From NCBI GenBank assembly GCA_016208685.1, contig JACQXM010000062.1, positions 62,001 to 126,000 on the forward strand: a stretch of DNA of 64,000 nt, in the 5' to 3' direction. Every line of letters starts with the position of its first letter. Position 1 is the stretch's first letter. A model generated the notes under the pieces. It made no database searches, was not told the origin of the DNA, and was given only the letters and a program-made list of their open reading frames with translations. A program made the position numbers and the translations under genes. Shown one piece after another: positions 9,640-18,580 of this stretch. Source of the stretch: Planctomycetota bacterium. Its GTDB lineage: Bacteria; Planctomycetota; Phycisphaerae; UBA1845.

Positions 9640-11247
9640 CTAGCTCGACTTCGTCCGTTTCCCGGGGGTCGTTGCCTTGGCTGCATCATCCAGGATGTCG
9701 ATGCGGATATCCTGGAGGTAAGGGTACTTTTCCTTGGGCTTCTCCGACTGCGCCCCCATGCCGGCTTTGAACCGGGGCACCTCGCGGCCCTCACGGCGGA
9801 ATTCCGCCAGGCGGTTGATCGCCTCCTGCGCGGCGCGGCGCGTCTTGCTCTTGGTCTTGAGCACCACGCGGTCGCCCTCCTGGTCGGTGTCGATCTCCAG
9901 CAGCACCAGCTCCTCGGTGCCGGGCAGCACCTGCATGATGTCACGCAGTACGTCCACCCACACATGCTGCGCGCTATCGAACTCGCGGAGCCCGTTGCGG
10001 CCCTCCACCAGTTCCAGGAACTTCTTGTTGTCGGTCTCCTGGGCGCGCAGCTCCGCGATGCGCGCCTGTAGCCGCGCCAGGGTGGCGCGGTCCGCCCGGG
10101 TGGATCCCGCGACGCCCACGGCGCCGGCGGCGGCGAAGAGCAGGACGACCGCGGCCACCACCGGCGCGCGCTTGAGTCTCTTCTTCGCCGCCGACTCGCT
10201 GCGCTTGGGGTGCAGGAAGTCGAACTGCAGCTGGTCCTCGCGGGCGTGGCCCAGCACCAGACCGAGGGTGGCGGCGAACGCCGAGGCCGCCGCTCCTTCA
10301 TCCGGTTCCCAGCCGAAGCAGGCCGCGGGGTTGTAAATCTCCGTGGTGGTCCCCAGCCGTTGCTGGATGGCCTCCGCCAGCGGCTCCTCCACGCCCTGAT
10401 CGCCGCCGATCACCACGTGGTCGATCCGCGCCCCGGCGTCCTTGGCCCGGTAGGCCTCGATAGAGCGCGTCAACTCCACCACCAGCGACTGGATGACGCC
10501 CTCGCGCGTGGGCCCCGCCTCGCCGGGCGACAGCCCGGACGGCGCCACCGGAGATGACACACCTACGTCACGGACCAGCGTCAGCCGCGGAGCTTCGCCG
10601 GTGCCTGGGGGGATCACCACCGACGCAGCGCGGGAGAACGCCAGCGCCGAACCACGGAGCAGGCTGATTTCGGTCAGCGTCGGCCCCACGTCCATGAACA
10701 CCACACGGTCAGGAACCGCATGCCGCAACAGCTCGCACACCGCGATCTTGTTGGCGTAGGGGCGCAGGCCGACGCGATCCAGACGCAGACCGGCGGCCTC
10801 GAACGTGGCCTGGTACTGCTCCAGCACCTCGCGGCGCACCGCGGCGACCAGCACGTCGGCGGTAGGCGCTCCGGACGCCGCGGGAGCGGCGAAGTCGATG
10901 GCGGCGTCGTTGACGGAGAAGGGCAGTTCCTTGGCGATCTGAATCTGCACCATGCCCGGCAGACCCTCGGGAACGGCGGTGGGGAGCGTCAGCGTGTTGA
11001 GGGTCACCTGGTCGCGGGGGATATCCACCGTGGCGTGCCGAGTGGTGATGCCTTCCTGCTCCAGGGCGCGGCGAATGTGTCCGCCCATCTGCTGCGGGTT
11101 GGCCGGATCGACCTCGGTGGGGATGGGCACCGCCAGCACGCGCTCGATCTTCACGCCCCGCTTGGCCAGGTGGGCGTGGACGATGCGCAGCGTGCGCGGA
11201 TCCCAGTCGATGGCCAGGATGCGTTTGGGCTTGGGTCTAGCGGGCAC
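9640..11247 (-). CDS. gspL: T2SS GspL-type protein, PilM-PilN fusion
   Basis: 535 residues. The N-terminal two thirds is a PilM/actin-like ASKHA domain (ILAIDWDPRTLRIVHAHL near the start; VVFMDVGPTLTEISLLRGS; HVVIGGDQGVEEPLAEAIQ). One membrane helix follows (APVVAAVVLLFAAAGAVG), then a PilN-like coiled coil and ferredoxin domain (WVDVLRDIMQVLPGTEELVL). This is the GspL layout: cytoplasmic platform contacting the GspE ATPase, plus a periplasmic partner of GspM. The start chosen is GTG at 11247, because GGAGG sits 6 nt upstream and it gives an 11-bp overlap with gspK. A TTG at 11292 in the same frame has no good ribosome binding site. The overlap implies translational coupling. Confidence 0.85.
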   Translation of the reverse strand: MPARPKPKRILAIDWDPRTLRIVHAHLAKRGVKIERVLAVPIPTEVDPANPQQMGGHIRRALEQEGITTRHATVDIPRDQVTLNTLTLPTAVPEGLPGMVQIQIAKELPFSVNDAAIDFAAPAASGAPTADVLVAAVRREVLEQYQATFEAAGLRLDRVGLRPYANKIAVCELLRHAVPDRVVFMDVGPTLTEISLLRGSALAFSRAASVVIPPGTGEAPRLTLVRDVGVSSPVAPSGLSPGEAGPTREGVIQSLVVELTRSIEAYRAKDAGARIDHVVIGGDQGVEEPLAEAIQQRLGTTTEIYNPAACFGWEPDEGAAASAFAATLGLVLGHAREDQLQFDFLHPKRSESAAKKRLKRAPVVAAVVLLFAAAGAVGVAGSTRADRATLARLQARIAELRAQETDNKKFLELVEGRNGLREFDSAQHVWVDVLRDIMQVLPGTEELVLLEIDTDQEGDRVVLKTKSKTRRAAQEAINRLAEFRREGREVPRFKAGMGAQSEKPKEKYPYLQDIRIDILDDAAKATTPGKRTKSS

Positions 11248-13333
11248 GGACGGCCTCCAAATCCTCCTCGCGTATCGGGTAATGTCCGCCAAGCTGCGTC
11301 AGGTCGCGGTAGTATAGGGTCTGGGCGATCGGGCCCGCCATGTCGATGACCACCTGAAGTCGCGAGACCATCCCGATATGGTCGGCGTATCCCAACGACT
11401 CAATGGTGAACTGCTGGCCTCGGGCAGTGATTCTCGGCGCCACCTTGGCATAGGTCTCCTTGTCGACCACCTCGTGGGTCACAAGCCAGGCGGTTGTCGC
11501 CTGCGCCTCGGCGTCCAGCGAGCCGCGCATTTCGACGATCGTCGCCACCTGCTCGGCGCTCAATCCTCTGATACACCGAAGCACCAGGGGCGGTGCCGTG
11601 TTGATGTTGATCAGTCCGGGCACATCCGCTTTATCCGGCGGAACCATAGTGGTGTGGTCCATCAGTACTGGGAGATGGGGCAGCAGAATCTCGGACCCCT
11701 CTACCAGCAACAAATCCGCCGGTGACTTTACTTCCGCTGCGCCGCTGTCACCGCCGGTTCCGCCGCTGCCGCCGCCGGCGTCCGCTCCCTCTTGGCCAGC
11801 GCCGTCGCCCGGCTCCCCGGTATCCTCGTCGCCTGTGCCCTCGCCCTCGGTACCTGGTGGCTCGCCGGGAGGCGCACCGGTACCTGGGGCCCCACCGGAG
11901 GCTGGAGCGCCGGTCGAGCCGGGCGTGCCCCCGGCGGGCGCTGCCGTCCCCGGCGTCCCGCCGGCGCCCGGCGTGGCAGGTCCGCCGGTTCCAGGGGGGT
12001 TTCGCTCGCCGGATGCTGCCGGGCCACCCTCCCGACGTTGCAGTTGTGTTTGGATCTTCCCCTTAGGTTTGCCTGGCTTCCCCGGAGCTACCGGCTCGCC
12101 CGCGGGAGGGGTCTCGCCCGAGGGTCGCTCGCCCGACGGTCGCGGGCTCGTCCCGGACGGCCGCCCGCCGGAGCCTGCCCCATCCGATCCCGAGCCCCGA
12201 CCGGGGACTCCCCCGGCCGGAGGTTGGCCCCCGCGAGGCGGCGGTCCGCCAGCACCCGGCTTGCCGCCTCCCGCGCCGCCGCCAACCCCACCGGCGCCAC
12301 CGCCGGTACCGCCTCCACCCGCCCCCCCGCCTCCGGCCCCGCCCCCGCCCCCGCCACCGGCGGGCGCGGGGTGGGCGGCGTCGACGATGAACTGCACGAC
12401 GTTGGGATCATCCGGGAAGATGGCGGCCAGTTGTTCCGCGACGACGGCTTTCTCGCCTTTCAGGTAAACCCGCGGGCGGTTGTCGTTGGCGACGTTGGAT
12501 TCACGCGAAAGCACCGTCAGGTAGGGAAACAGCCCGCGGTTCAGATAGCCGTCGGCGTTGTCCGAGGGGAAGGTGCGCTCGCCGTCGTCCTCATTGGGAG
12601 TGAGCAGGCCGTTACGATCGTAGTCCTCTCCATAGAGCACCCGCGGCGTGACCCCCTTGACCAGGAGCAGTTCCTCCACGGAATCGAAGGGGCCGTTCTT
12701 AATGCGGTAGGGATTCTCCAGGCGGCGGTAGTACTCGCCTTCGGTATCGGGCACGTCCCCGCTGGGCTGGTTGTCGGCGTCGCGCCAGTCGATGACGGCG
12801 TCCACGATCTCCTGGGGGTTGACGGATTCGTCGTCGGCTAAGGCTGCCAGGACGATGGTCAGTAGCTGGTCGGCGGTCGCCTCGTTGAGGTTCAGACGCG
12901 AGGCTTCGTCGGTGAGCCCGAAGCGCACGTACTTTTCGTCGTCCGTGGGATCGTCGGCCACGATGCTGAAGCGGTACACCGGTTCGTCGTCGCTGAATTC
13001 CTGGTTCGTTCCCCACTCCTGGGGGTCCTGCCGCTCCGCCCAAACGATGATGCGGTGCAGTTCTTCGGGGTTGTTGTACCAGCGCGACAGGTCATAGCGC
13101 GCCTCGCGGAGGAGCAGCTTGACGCGGTCCACGCCCGCTTCGGCGGCGAGCCGCGTCTGCATGCGGTAGAGCACGGCGCTGCCGGCGGCCATGTCGGCCT
13201 GAATGTGAAAGGCGAACATGGCGCCCACCAGCGCCACCAGCACCAGTACGAACAGCACCACGGGCAGGATCACCGCCGGGGCGCGCCGCCGCCGCGCGGG
13301 AAGGAGTGTCATGTCGTGGCACGGTGCGTTCAC
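11237..13333 (-). CDS. gspK: T2SS minor pseudopilin GspK with long low-complexity insert
   Basis: 698 residues; GTG start directly after the gspJ TAA, with GGGGGAG 6 nt upstream. A short basic leader and hydrophobic helix (AVILPVVLFVLVLVALVGAM) are followed by the GspK body: WAERQDP..., RLNLNEATADQL helix-hairpin-helix region, and 'VIDWRDADNQPSGDVPDTEGEYY', a Ca-binding-like acidic stretch. Residues about 320-560 are an almost pure Gly/Pro/Ala/Ser/Thr tract. The fold then resumes with GLININTAPPLVLRCI and a C-terminal part typical of the family. GspK is normally about 300-330 residues, so the insert doubles its size. GspK caps the pseudopilus tip with GspI and GspJ. Confidence 0.88.
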   Translation of the reverse strand: MNAPCHDMTLLPARRRRAPAVILPVVLFVLVLVALVGAMFAFHIQADMAAGSAVLYRMQTRLAAEAGVDRVKLLLREARYDLSRWYNNPEELHRIIVWAERQDPQEWGTNQEFSDDEPVYRFSIVADDPTDDEKYVRFGLTDEASRLNLNEATADQLLTIVLAALADDESVNPQEIVDAVIDWRDADNQPSGDVPDTEGEYYRRLENPYRIKNGPFDSVEELLLVKGVTPRVLYGEDYDRNGLLTPNEDDGERTFPSDNADGYLNRGLFPYLTVLSRESNVANDNRPRVYLKGEKAVVAEQLAAIFPDDPNVVQFIVDAAHPAPAGGGGGGGAGGGGAGGGGTGGGAGGVGGGAGGGKPGAGGPPPRGGQPPAGGVPGRGSGSDGAGSGGRPSGTSPRPSGERPSGETPPAGEPVAPGKPGKPKGKIQTQLQRREGGPAASGERNPPGTGGPATPGAGGTPGTAAPAGGTPGSTGAPASGGAPGTGAPPGEPPGTEGEGTGDEDTGEPGDGAGQEGADAGGGSGGTGGDSGAAEVKSPADLLLVEGSEILLPHLPVLMDHTTMVPPDKADVPGLININTAPPLVLRCIRGLSAEQVATIVEMRGSLDAEAQATTAWLVTHEVVDKETYAKVAPRITARGQQFTIESLGYADHIGMVSRLQVVIDMAGPIAQTLYYRDLTQLGGHYPIREEDLEAVRAR

Positions 13334-14377
13334 TTACGGCTCCCCCGTCAGTTGCTTCACGTAGTCCTGCGTCTCCCGGGTGATGCGGGAGCGGAACAGA
13401 GGATCAGCCTGGGAGAGGCGCACGATGACGGAATGGCGGGCGCGCGGCAGCGGCTCGCAGTCGCTGGGCTCGCGGTTCATGCACTCGCAGAACTCCTCCA
13501 CCTCCTCGTCCACGTACTCGCCGAACACCGGCGGATGGTCGTCGAACCCCACGGTTACCTGCACCAGTTGCGGCAGCGGGTTTTCTCCCTTCACGTCCCA
13601 GTCGTCCCACCACTTGTGGCCGTCGAAGTAGCACAGGCGCAGGAAGTGAATCTCCGGGGCGTAGAGCTCTTCCCAGTGAATCTCCTGCACCAGCGTGTCC
13701 GTGCCCGGGATGCCGCCGGCGCCGAAGAACTCTTCGTCGAGCAGCGCCTCGTCCACTTCGGGGGGCAACGCGGCGTCCGCGCCGCCGGCGTCCGACCCGC
13801 CGGACGCGCCCTGCGCCTCGGGGTTGCGGTTGAACGAACGGCGCTCACCGTCGAACGCCTCACCGGTCTGGGCGCTGTCAGCGCGCGGCACGCCGAGCTC
13901 CACTCGCGCCAGCCCCAGCGGGCGTTCCCAGCCCTCCTCGTGGAGCACGTCGGGATGCCGCGCGATCTTGTACTCGACCTTCACCAGGTCGTAGTCGCCC
14001 GCCTGTTCCAGGCCGCGGCGCTTGCGGCGCTCCGTCGACTCCCGCGTGGGAACGCGAAGCGTAGAGAGCCAGAGCCGATCCGCCTCGCCCCGGACGCCCA
14101 CGCGCCCGGCCGCCGTGATGGTGCTTGCCTGGCGGATCTCGGTGGCGATGCGGTCCAGGACGGTGCGCACCAGCCGCAGGCGCATGGCTTCCGTAGTGCC
14201 GCGGCGGCTGGCCTCCAGCGAGGAGATGTAGAACCAGAAGGTCATGGCGGTCAGCGACACCAGGATGCCCATGGCGAGCATGATCTCGAGAAGGGTCACG
14301 GCGGGTCGGCGCGCCGGCGTAGCTTGGCGCGCCGGCCGGCACGCAACCGCCGCCCGCAAGCATCGGTGCGTGTTCAT
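13334..14377 (-). CDS. gspJ: T2SS minor pseudopilin GspJ
   Basis: 347 residues, ATG at 14377 overlapping the gspI stop by 4 nt (ATGA). A 26-residue basic leader precedes the type IV prepilin signature PAVTLLEIMLAMGILVSLTA, with the conserved Glu five residues in and a long hydrophobic helix. The body is acidic (ALLDEEFFGAGG..., WWDDWDVKGENPLPQLVQVTVGF). The C-terminal beta strand and overall place between gspI and gspK fit GspJ, although the protein is longer than the usual ~200 residues. It should be processed by a prepilin peptidase (not in the window) and sit at the pseudopilus tip. Confidence 0.8.
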   Translation of the reverse strand: MNTHRCLRAAVACRPARQATPARRPAVTLLEIMLAMGILVSLTAMTFWFYISSLEASRRGTTEAMRLRLVRTVLDRIATEIRQASTITAAGRVGVRGEADRLWLSTLRVPTRESTERRKRRGLEQAGDYDLVKVEYKIARHPDVLHEEGWERPLGLARVELGVPRADSAQTGEAFDGERRSFNRNPEAQGASGGSDAGGADAALPPEVDEALLDEEFFGAGGIPGTDTLVQEIHWEELYAPEIHFLRLCYFDGHKWWDDWDVKGENPLPQLVQVTVGFDDHPPVFGEYVDEEVEEFCECMNREPSDCEPLPRARHSVIVRLSQADPLFRSRITRETQDYVKQLTGEP

Positions 14378-15180
14378 CTTCCGCCGCTCCCCGCGCCGGC
14401 GCCGCCGGCGCCCGGCTCACCGGTTTCATCATTGCCGCCCAGGGCCCCGCTTTCCTTGAGCAGGTCCACGATGTCCGGCGGCAGCAACCCCGCGAGGCCG
14501 TCGAAGTCAATGCCGATGCCGCTCACCTTGGACAGGCAGGACAGGGCCTGCAGGTACTGCTCGGTCTCCAGTCCCAGCAGGTCGCGCGGGTTGAAGTTGT
14601 TGGGATCGAGGTCGGGGATGCCCAACTGCGCGAAGCAGTCGGAGATTCCGGCGAAGTCCTCCTCGGGCAGACCGTAGTCCGCGGCAAGGTCGATGGGCAG
14701 GGGCACGGGGCGCAGCGCCGTCACCGTGTACAGGCGATCGGCACGGGAGTAGTCGAACGTGTCAGGGCGATACTTGTCCTCGCGCTCGTGGTGCCAGATC
14801 TCCAGCCGCAGGGCCACCATGTTCTCCAGCGCCGTTTCTTCCGTAATCAGCACCCACGCGAAGTTCGGGTAGCGCGGCCCGAAATCGCCGTCGAAGACCG
14901 GATCGATGGAGTCAAGCTTGACCAGACCGAGGTCCAGCTCCGCGAGCTGCGATTCCGCGAGCATCATGGCCCGCACCTTGAGCTCCATCCGGGGAATGGC
15001 GCCTTCGGCATCCTGAATCTGGGCTCCGACCACCGCCAATCCCACGATGAGCAGGCCGGTGGCGATGACGGTCTCCAGGAGCACGTAGCTGGGACGCGCC
15101 GGTCCCGGCGGCGTGCCGCCACGTCGACATCGCATCCCGCGGATGACCGATCTACCGGTGGTTCCCGTGTGCGTTTTCAT
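14374..15180 (-). CDS. gspI: T2SS minor pseudopilin GspI
   Basis: 268 residues; ATG at 15180 overlaps the gspH stop (ATGA). A basic leader of about 30 residues ends at a prepilin-like site before SYVLLETVIATGLLIVGLAV, which has the Glu and the hydrophobic helix. The following IPRMELKVRAMMLAESQLAEL matches the GspI stretch after the helix (A..LAE.Q). The remainder, including a Leu/Asp-rich tail (PDLDPNNFNPRDLLGLE), is about twice the normal GspI size and ends in a Gly/Ala tail. Position and helix motif support GspI; the extra C-terminal half has no function I can name. Confidence 0.75.
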   Translation of the reverse strand: MKTHTGTTGRSVIRGMRCRRGGTPPGPARPSYVLLETVIATGLLIVGLAVVGAQIQDAEGAIPRMELKVRAMMLAESQLAELDLGLVKLDSIDPVFDGDFGPRYPNFAWVLITEETALENMVALRLEIWHHEREDKYRPDTFDYSRADRLYTVTALRPVPLPIDLAADYGLPEEDFAGISDCFAQLGIPDLDPNNFNPRDLLGLETEQYLQALSCLSKVSGIGIDFDGLAGLLPPDIVDLLKESGALGGNDETGEPGAGGAGAGSGGR

Positions 15181-15959
15181 GGCCGCACCTTGAACTCGCG
15201 CAGCTCGAGCACGTCGTCCTCCGTCAGGACGTCGGGGCGGAGAAAATCCTGCCGCAGCACCGCCGGCCAGTTCTTCTCCTCGAACAGGTCCAGCTCCTCG
15301 TCATAGAACGGCCGCTGGACCCATGCCAGACCGGTGGCACCTTCGAGGATCAGCTCCACGCGAGGGTAGTTTTCCACCTCCTCGACGCCGATGTCACGCG
15401 GGGCCAGGGTGAGCACAAAGGTCGCCCAGTCGCTGGTGGCGTCGGGGTCGATGACCAGCGGCGGGCGGTAGGGATCGAACTCCTTGAGGGTCTCGTCGGG
15501 GGGCTCGCGAACCCCCGCCCGAAGCTGGCGGACGCGCTCGATGGTGGGGCGGCCGATCCGCACCTCGGCGCACCACACGTCGCTGTGGAACGTCTTGCCC
15601 ACCGCCCAGGGCTCGGTGACCGGATTGAACACTTCCGGCTCACGGATGGCGTCGTCTTCGCGTTCGACGATGGGCTGGTTGTCGGTGCCCAGGGCGTCGA
15701 CCTCGCCGTCCTCGGGGAAGCGCAGGCGATATCGTTTGCCGTCGAAGGCGGCGTGGGCGGCCGTCATGGAGAGGAGGGAACGCAGTTGCCGCGCCGACCC
15801 GGGGAGCTCCTCGCGGCGCAGCTCGTTGATGAAATTGGGCACCGCCAGCGCCGTAACCAGCGCCAGGACGCCGATGGCCAGCATCACTTCGAGCAGCGTC
15901 AGCCCCGCGCGCTCAGCAGCCCGCGGCGAAAAGCGGCCTACGCGATGTAGCACGGGCAT
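15177..15959 (-). CDS. gspH: T2SS minor pseudopilin GspH (start uncertain)
   Basis: 260 residues from the ATG at 15959. The prepilin signature AGLTLLEVMLAIGVLALVTA and the following ALAVPNFINELRREELPGSARQLRSLL fit GspH/FimT. The C-terminal part (YPRVELILEGATGLAW) has beta-rich GspH character. The start is difficult: the leader MPVLHRVGRFSPRAAERAG is encoded by a 44-bp repeat that also occurs at 33707-33750 in non-coding DNA. An in-frame ATG at 16103 would add 48 low-complexity Arg/Ala residues. I prefer 15959 because it gives a 19-residue leader. The 199-bp gap to gspG holds the rest of the repeat neighbourhood. gspI starts inside the stop codon. Confidence 0.75.
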   Translation of the reverse strand: MPVLHRVGRFSPRAAERAGLTLLEVMLAIGVLALVTALAVPNFINELRREELPGSARQLRSLLSMTAAHAAFDGKRYRLRFPEDGEVDALGTDNQPIVEREDDAIREPEVFNPVTEPWAVGKTFHSDVWCAEVRIGRPTIERVRQLRAGVREPPDETLKEFDPYRPPLVIDPDATSDWATFVLTLAPRDIGVEEVENYPRVELILEGATGLAWVQRPFYDEELDLFEEKNWPAVLRQDFLRPDVLTEDDVLELREFKVRP

Positions 15960-15969
15960 CCTGCCCGTG
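15926..15969. repeat. Dispersed palindromic repeat, family A, copy 1
   Basis: These 44 nt are identical to 33707-33750. The core is the hairpin CACGGGCATCCTGCCCGTG (8-bp stem, 3-nt loop). This copy overlaps the 5' end of gspH and provides its likely start codon and leader. Flanking bases differ (AAACCAGGGGCTGGAAGCCC after this copy), including another short GGGGCTGGAAGCCC palindrome. Confidence 0.85.
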
Positions 15970-16158
15970 AAACCAGGGGCTGGAAGCCCATGCCACGGGT
16001 TGTTAGCGCCCGCGCGGCCATGCCGAGGCGGACGGTCGGCCTCCGGGCGCAGAGGGCGGCGCCGCCGCGCGGCACGGGCCGCCGGACGTGTCGCCTCCCG
16101 CATTCGCCGGCTCGAGATGCACAAGCGGGTGTCCTCACGGGTCGCCGGGCGTTTCGCG

Positions 16159-16623
16159 CTACTTTTCGACCCAGTTCTTGATATCGTCGCTGCCTTCCTT
16201 GCCGCCGTCGTCCTTGCCGTCGGGCCCCCAGCTCCATACGTCGTACGAATCCTCATTCACCTCGCCGGGGCAGCGGTACGAATAGGCGTTGGCCCAGGGG
16301 TCCTTGAGCTGTTCGAACGACCCTTCCATGTAGGGTCCATCGTAGCGGCTTTCGTCACTGCGTTTGGACTTAGGCTGATAGAGCGCCGCCAGCCCTTCGT
16401 CGGTGTCCGGGTAGCGCCCCATGTCCCACTTGTATGCTTCCAGCCCCTTGCCGATCGACCCATTGCGCAGCACCGCCGCCTTGGCGAGATCGATCTTGGC
16501 TTTCTCCGCCTGGCTGAACAGTCGCGGCACCACGAACGCTGCCAGCAGCGCCAGAATCCCCGCCACCAGCATCACCTCGATCAAGGTGAAGCCCGAGCGA
16601 CGTCGAACCGAACGATCCTTCAT
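16159..16623 (-). CDS. gspG: T2SS major pseudopilin GspG
   Basis: 154 residues, the normal GspG size. The start is the ATG at 16623 with a strong GGAAGGAGG upstream; the frame remains open further upstream but without a ribosome binding site. It has a short leader KDRSVRRRSG, then FTLIEVMLVAGILALLAAFVV with Phe+1 and Glu+5. The GspG body is clear: MGRYPDTDEGLAALYQPK, DPWANAYSYRCPGE, and the Ca-binding C-terminal loop WSWGPDGKDDGGKEGSDDI. It polymerises into the pseudopilus after prepilin peptidase cleavage. A gap of 56 nt separates it from gspF. Confidence 0.95.
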   Translation of the reverse strand: MKDRSVRRRSGFTLIEVMLVAGILALLAAFVVPRLFSQAEKAKIDLAKAAVLRNGSIGKGLEAYKWDMGRYPDTDEGLAALYQPKSKRSDESRYDGPYMEGSFEQLKDPWANAYSYRCPGEVNEDSYDVWSWGPDGKDDGGKEGSDDIKNWVEK

Positions 16624-16679
16624 GACAAACCTCCTTCCGGGCCCAACCAGCCCGGACACAGAACCTCGGCGATTGCCTG

Positions 16680-17882
16680 TCATCCTTTCAGCGCCGAACC
16701 CATAGTCAGGATCGGCAACAGCAGCGCCACCGCGATACAAAACACCATCAGCGCCATCACCAGAAGCAGCAGCGGCTCGAGTATCCGCACGCCCAGGTCG
16801 ATCTGCCGCGCCGTGCGTGCTTCGTTGGTGTCGGCGATCTGCACCAGCACCGTTTCCAGATTGTTGCTCTCCTCGGCCACGGCGATCATGTCCACCACCG
16901 CGGCGGGAAAAAGGCCGCTCTCGCCCAGGGGAGCGGAGAGCGCCGCTCCTTTCTTGACACTGTCCGCGGCCCGCTCGATGACGCCCGCGAGGATGGCGTT
17001 GCCCGCCGAGTCCTTGGCGATCTTCAGCGATTGCAGAATCGGCACGCCATTGTGCAGCATGGTACCCAGGATGCGACAGAACCGGCAGATGGCGACCATG
17101 GTGACGATCTTTCCCAGCACCGGGGCTCGAAGCCGCAGCCGTTCAAAAAGATCCCGTCCCGCTTGCGTGCGAACCAGCGTGGACCATGCGATCACCAGCA
17201 GTGCCAGTGCGATGAGCATCGGTACATAGTGGTCCCGCAACAGGTCGCACACTCCGAACAATGCGACGGTGAGGATGTTGAATGTTTCCGGCCGCAGGTG
17301 CTGCCGGAGCATGGGCACCACCACGAGCAGCAAGAGCAGCACCACTCCCGAGCCGACGAGCACCAGGATCGCGGGGTAGATCATCGCCCCCACGACCTTA
17401 TTCTTCAGTTCGTCCTGCTTCTCGGAGAAGACGGCGATGCGGTGCAGCACGTCCTCAAGGAACCCGCCCTGCTCGCCGGCCCGAACCATGGAGGCGTGCA
17501 GCGGCGAGAACGCGAACGGGTACTTGGCCATCGCCTCGCCGAGCGCCATGCCGCCCGCGACCTCCTCGCGCAGCTCTTTGACAACCTGCGTCAGCGCGCC
17601 CAGCGCGCCAGGGCGCGAAAGTACGTCCAGCGAGCGCATCATGGGGACACCGGCGCGGAGCAGGTCCGCGAGCTGGCTATAGAAGGTCGTGAGCTGGTGG
17701 GTCTTGATCCGGCGTCGCCGGCCGAAACTCAGCGTGCCCGTTTCGATGCCCTCCGTCACCTTGACGGGGTAGAGCGCCTTTTCATCAAGCTGGCGCAACG
17801 CAACCTGGTAGTTTTCGGCGGTCAAAACACCGCTGACGGCCTGCCCGCTGCTGGTTACCGCTTTGTAGGTGAAACTCGGCAT
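16680..17882 (-). CDS. gspF: T2SS inner-membrane platform protein GspF
   Basis: 400 residues, the standard length. It opens with MPSFTYKAVTSSGQAVSGVL and has two GspF/TadC-type helical domains separated by membrane helices (IYPAILVLVGSGVVLLLLLV and VPMLIALALLVIAWSTLV), plus a final helix LLLVMALMVFCIAVALLLPI. Family hallmarks are FYSQLADLLRAGVPMMRSLDVL and FCRILGTMLHNGVPILQSL. First gene of the T2SS operon here. The cytoplasmic ATPase GspE that should drive it is not encoded in the window. No strong Shine-Dalgarno sequence precedes the ATG. Confidence 0.95.
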   Translation of the reverse strand: MPSFTYKAVTSSGQAVSGVLTAENYQVALRQLDEKALYPVKVTEGIETGTLSFGRRRRIKTHQLTTFYSQLADLLRAGVPMMRSLDVLSRPGALGALTQVVKELREEVAGGMALGEAMAKYPFAFSPLHASMVRAGEQGGFLEDVLHRIAVFSEKQDELKNKVVGAMIYPAILVLVGSGVVLLLLLVVVPMLRQHLRPETFNILTVALFGVCDLLRDHYVPMLIALALLVIAWSTLVRTQAGRDLFERLRLRAPVLGKIVTMVAICRFCRILGTMLHNGVPILQSLKIAKDSAGNAILAGVIERAADSVKKGAALSAPLGESGLFPAAVVDMIAVAEESNNLETVLVQIADTNEARTARQIDLGVRILEPLLLLVMALMVFCIAVALLLPILTMGSALKG

Positions 17883-18213
17883 GGTCGTCGAATGTTCGGC
17901 CTCAAGCCGCCTTGGGAATCCCGCGGCGTAGCCAAGGGCCCGCGTTCAGGTGCCCGCCACGGGTCGCCGCGCCGCCCGGTCGATCCGTAAAATAATACGG
18001 CACAGTGGCTTACGGACGGCTCGCACCGGTCGGCGAGTGTAAAACCCGGCGCCGCCCCGTTGTGCGCATACCTGCGCACCGGCCTTTATACCCAATTTGA
18101 CCCACGCCAATTGCATCTGCCAAGGGATCGGGGAAAGAACGTCCGATAAACACAGCCGGGCCCAGATCGCTGGTGAACCGATCGTCGGAATGCCCGACGC
18201 AGGGCGCGGACGG
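17883..18213. other. Spacer upstream of gspF
   Basis: A 331-bp stretch without a supported gene, upstream of gspF and downstream of the DUF190 gene (both on the minus strand). A TATTAT hexamer on the minus strand (within 17989-17996) could be a -10 for the T2SS operon, but no TTGACA-like -35 lies at the right distance. No convincing terminator is visible. Confidence 0.3.
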
Positions 18214-18567
18214 TCACGCCGACGGTTTCGCCGGTGGTTCCGCCTGATACTTGATCACCCGCACCTTCTCCAGCGTCACCAGGCCTTCGGTGACCATGAC
18301 GTCGATGTCGGGGAGTAGCTCGTTGATTTTTGCTTCGCTGTCCACGATTTCGATGACGATAGGCAGGTCCTCGGAGAGCCGCAGGATTTTCGCCGTGTGG
18401 AGGCGACTGTGGGCGCCGAACCCCATGGGGCCGCGGAGGACGGTTGCTCCGGCGAGGTGTCGCTCGCGGGCCTTGAGCACGATGGCCTCATAGAGCGGGC
18501 GACCCTGCCATTTGTCGCTTTCGCCCAGGAAGATCCGCAACAGACAGCCTTCTTCCGGCAACTTCAT
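18214..18567 (-). CDS. DUF190 (PII-like) protein paired with fluoride channel
   Basis: 117 residues. The N-terminus KLPEEGCLLRIFLGESDKWQ and the block ATVLRGPMGFGAHSRLHTAK match the DUF190 family, small PII-like trimeric proteins. LPIVIEIVDSEAKINELLP and VMVTEGLVTLEKVRVIKY are the following conserved strands. It starts 13 nt after the stop of crcB, and DUF190 genes are commonly found next to crcB, so I infer an accessory or regulatory role in fluoride export. The exact biochemical role is not settled by the sequence. Confidence 0.85.
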   Translation of the reverse strand: MKLPEEGCLLRIFLGESDKWQGRPLYEAIVLKARERHLAGATVLRGPMGFGAHSRLHTAKILRLSEDLPIVIEIVDSEAKINELLPDIDVMVTEGLVTLEKVRVIKYQAEPPAKPSA

Positions 18568-18580
18568 CTTTCACTTGCTC

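Noticed and set aside
107..9643. Long plus-strand frames opposite the giant secretin and gspM (for example 3719-6448 and 6782-9643)
   Set aside because: They are exact antisense phases of minus-strand codons with strong family motifs. Their predicted proteins are rich in His, Arg, Gly and Asp without any recognisable domain.
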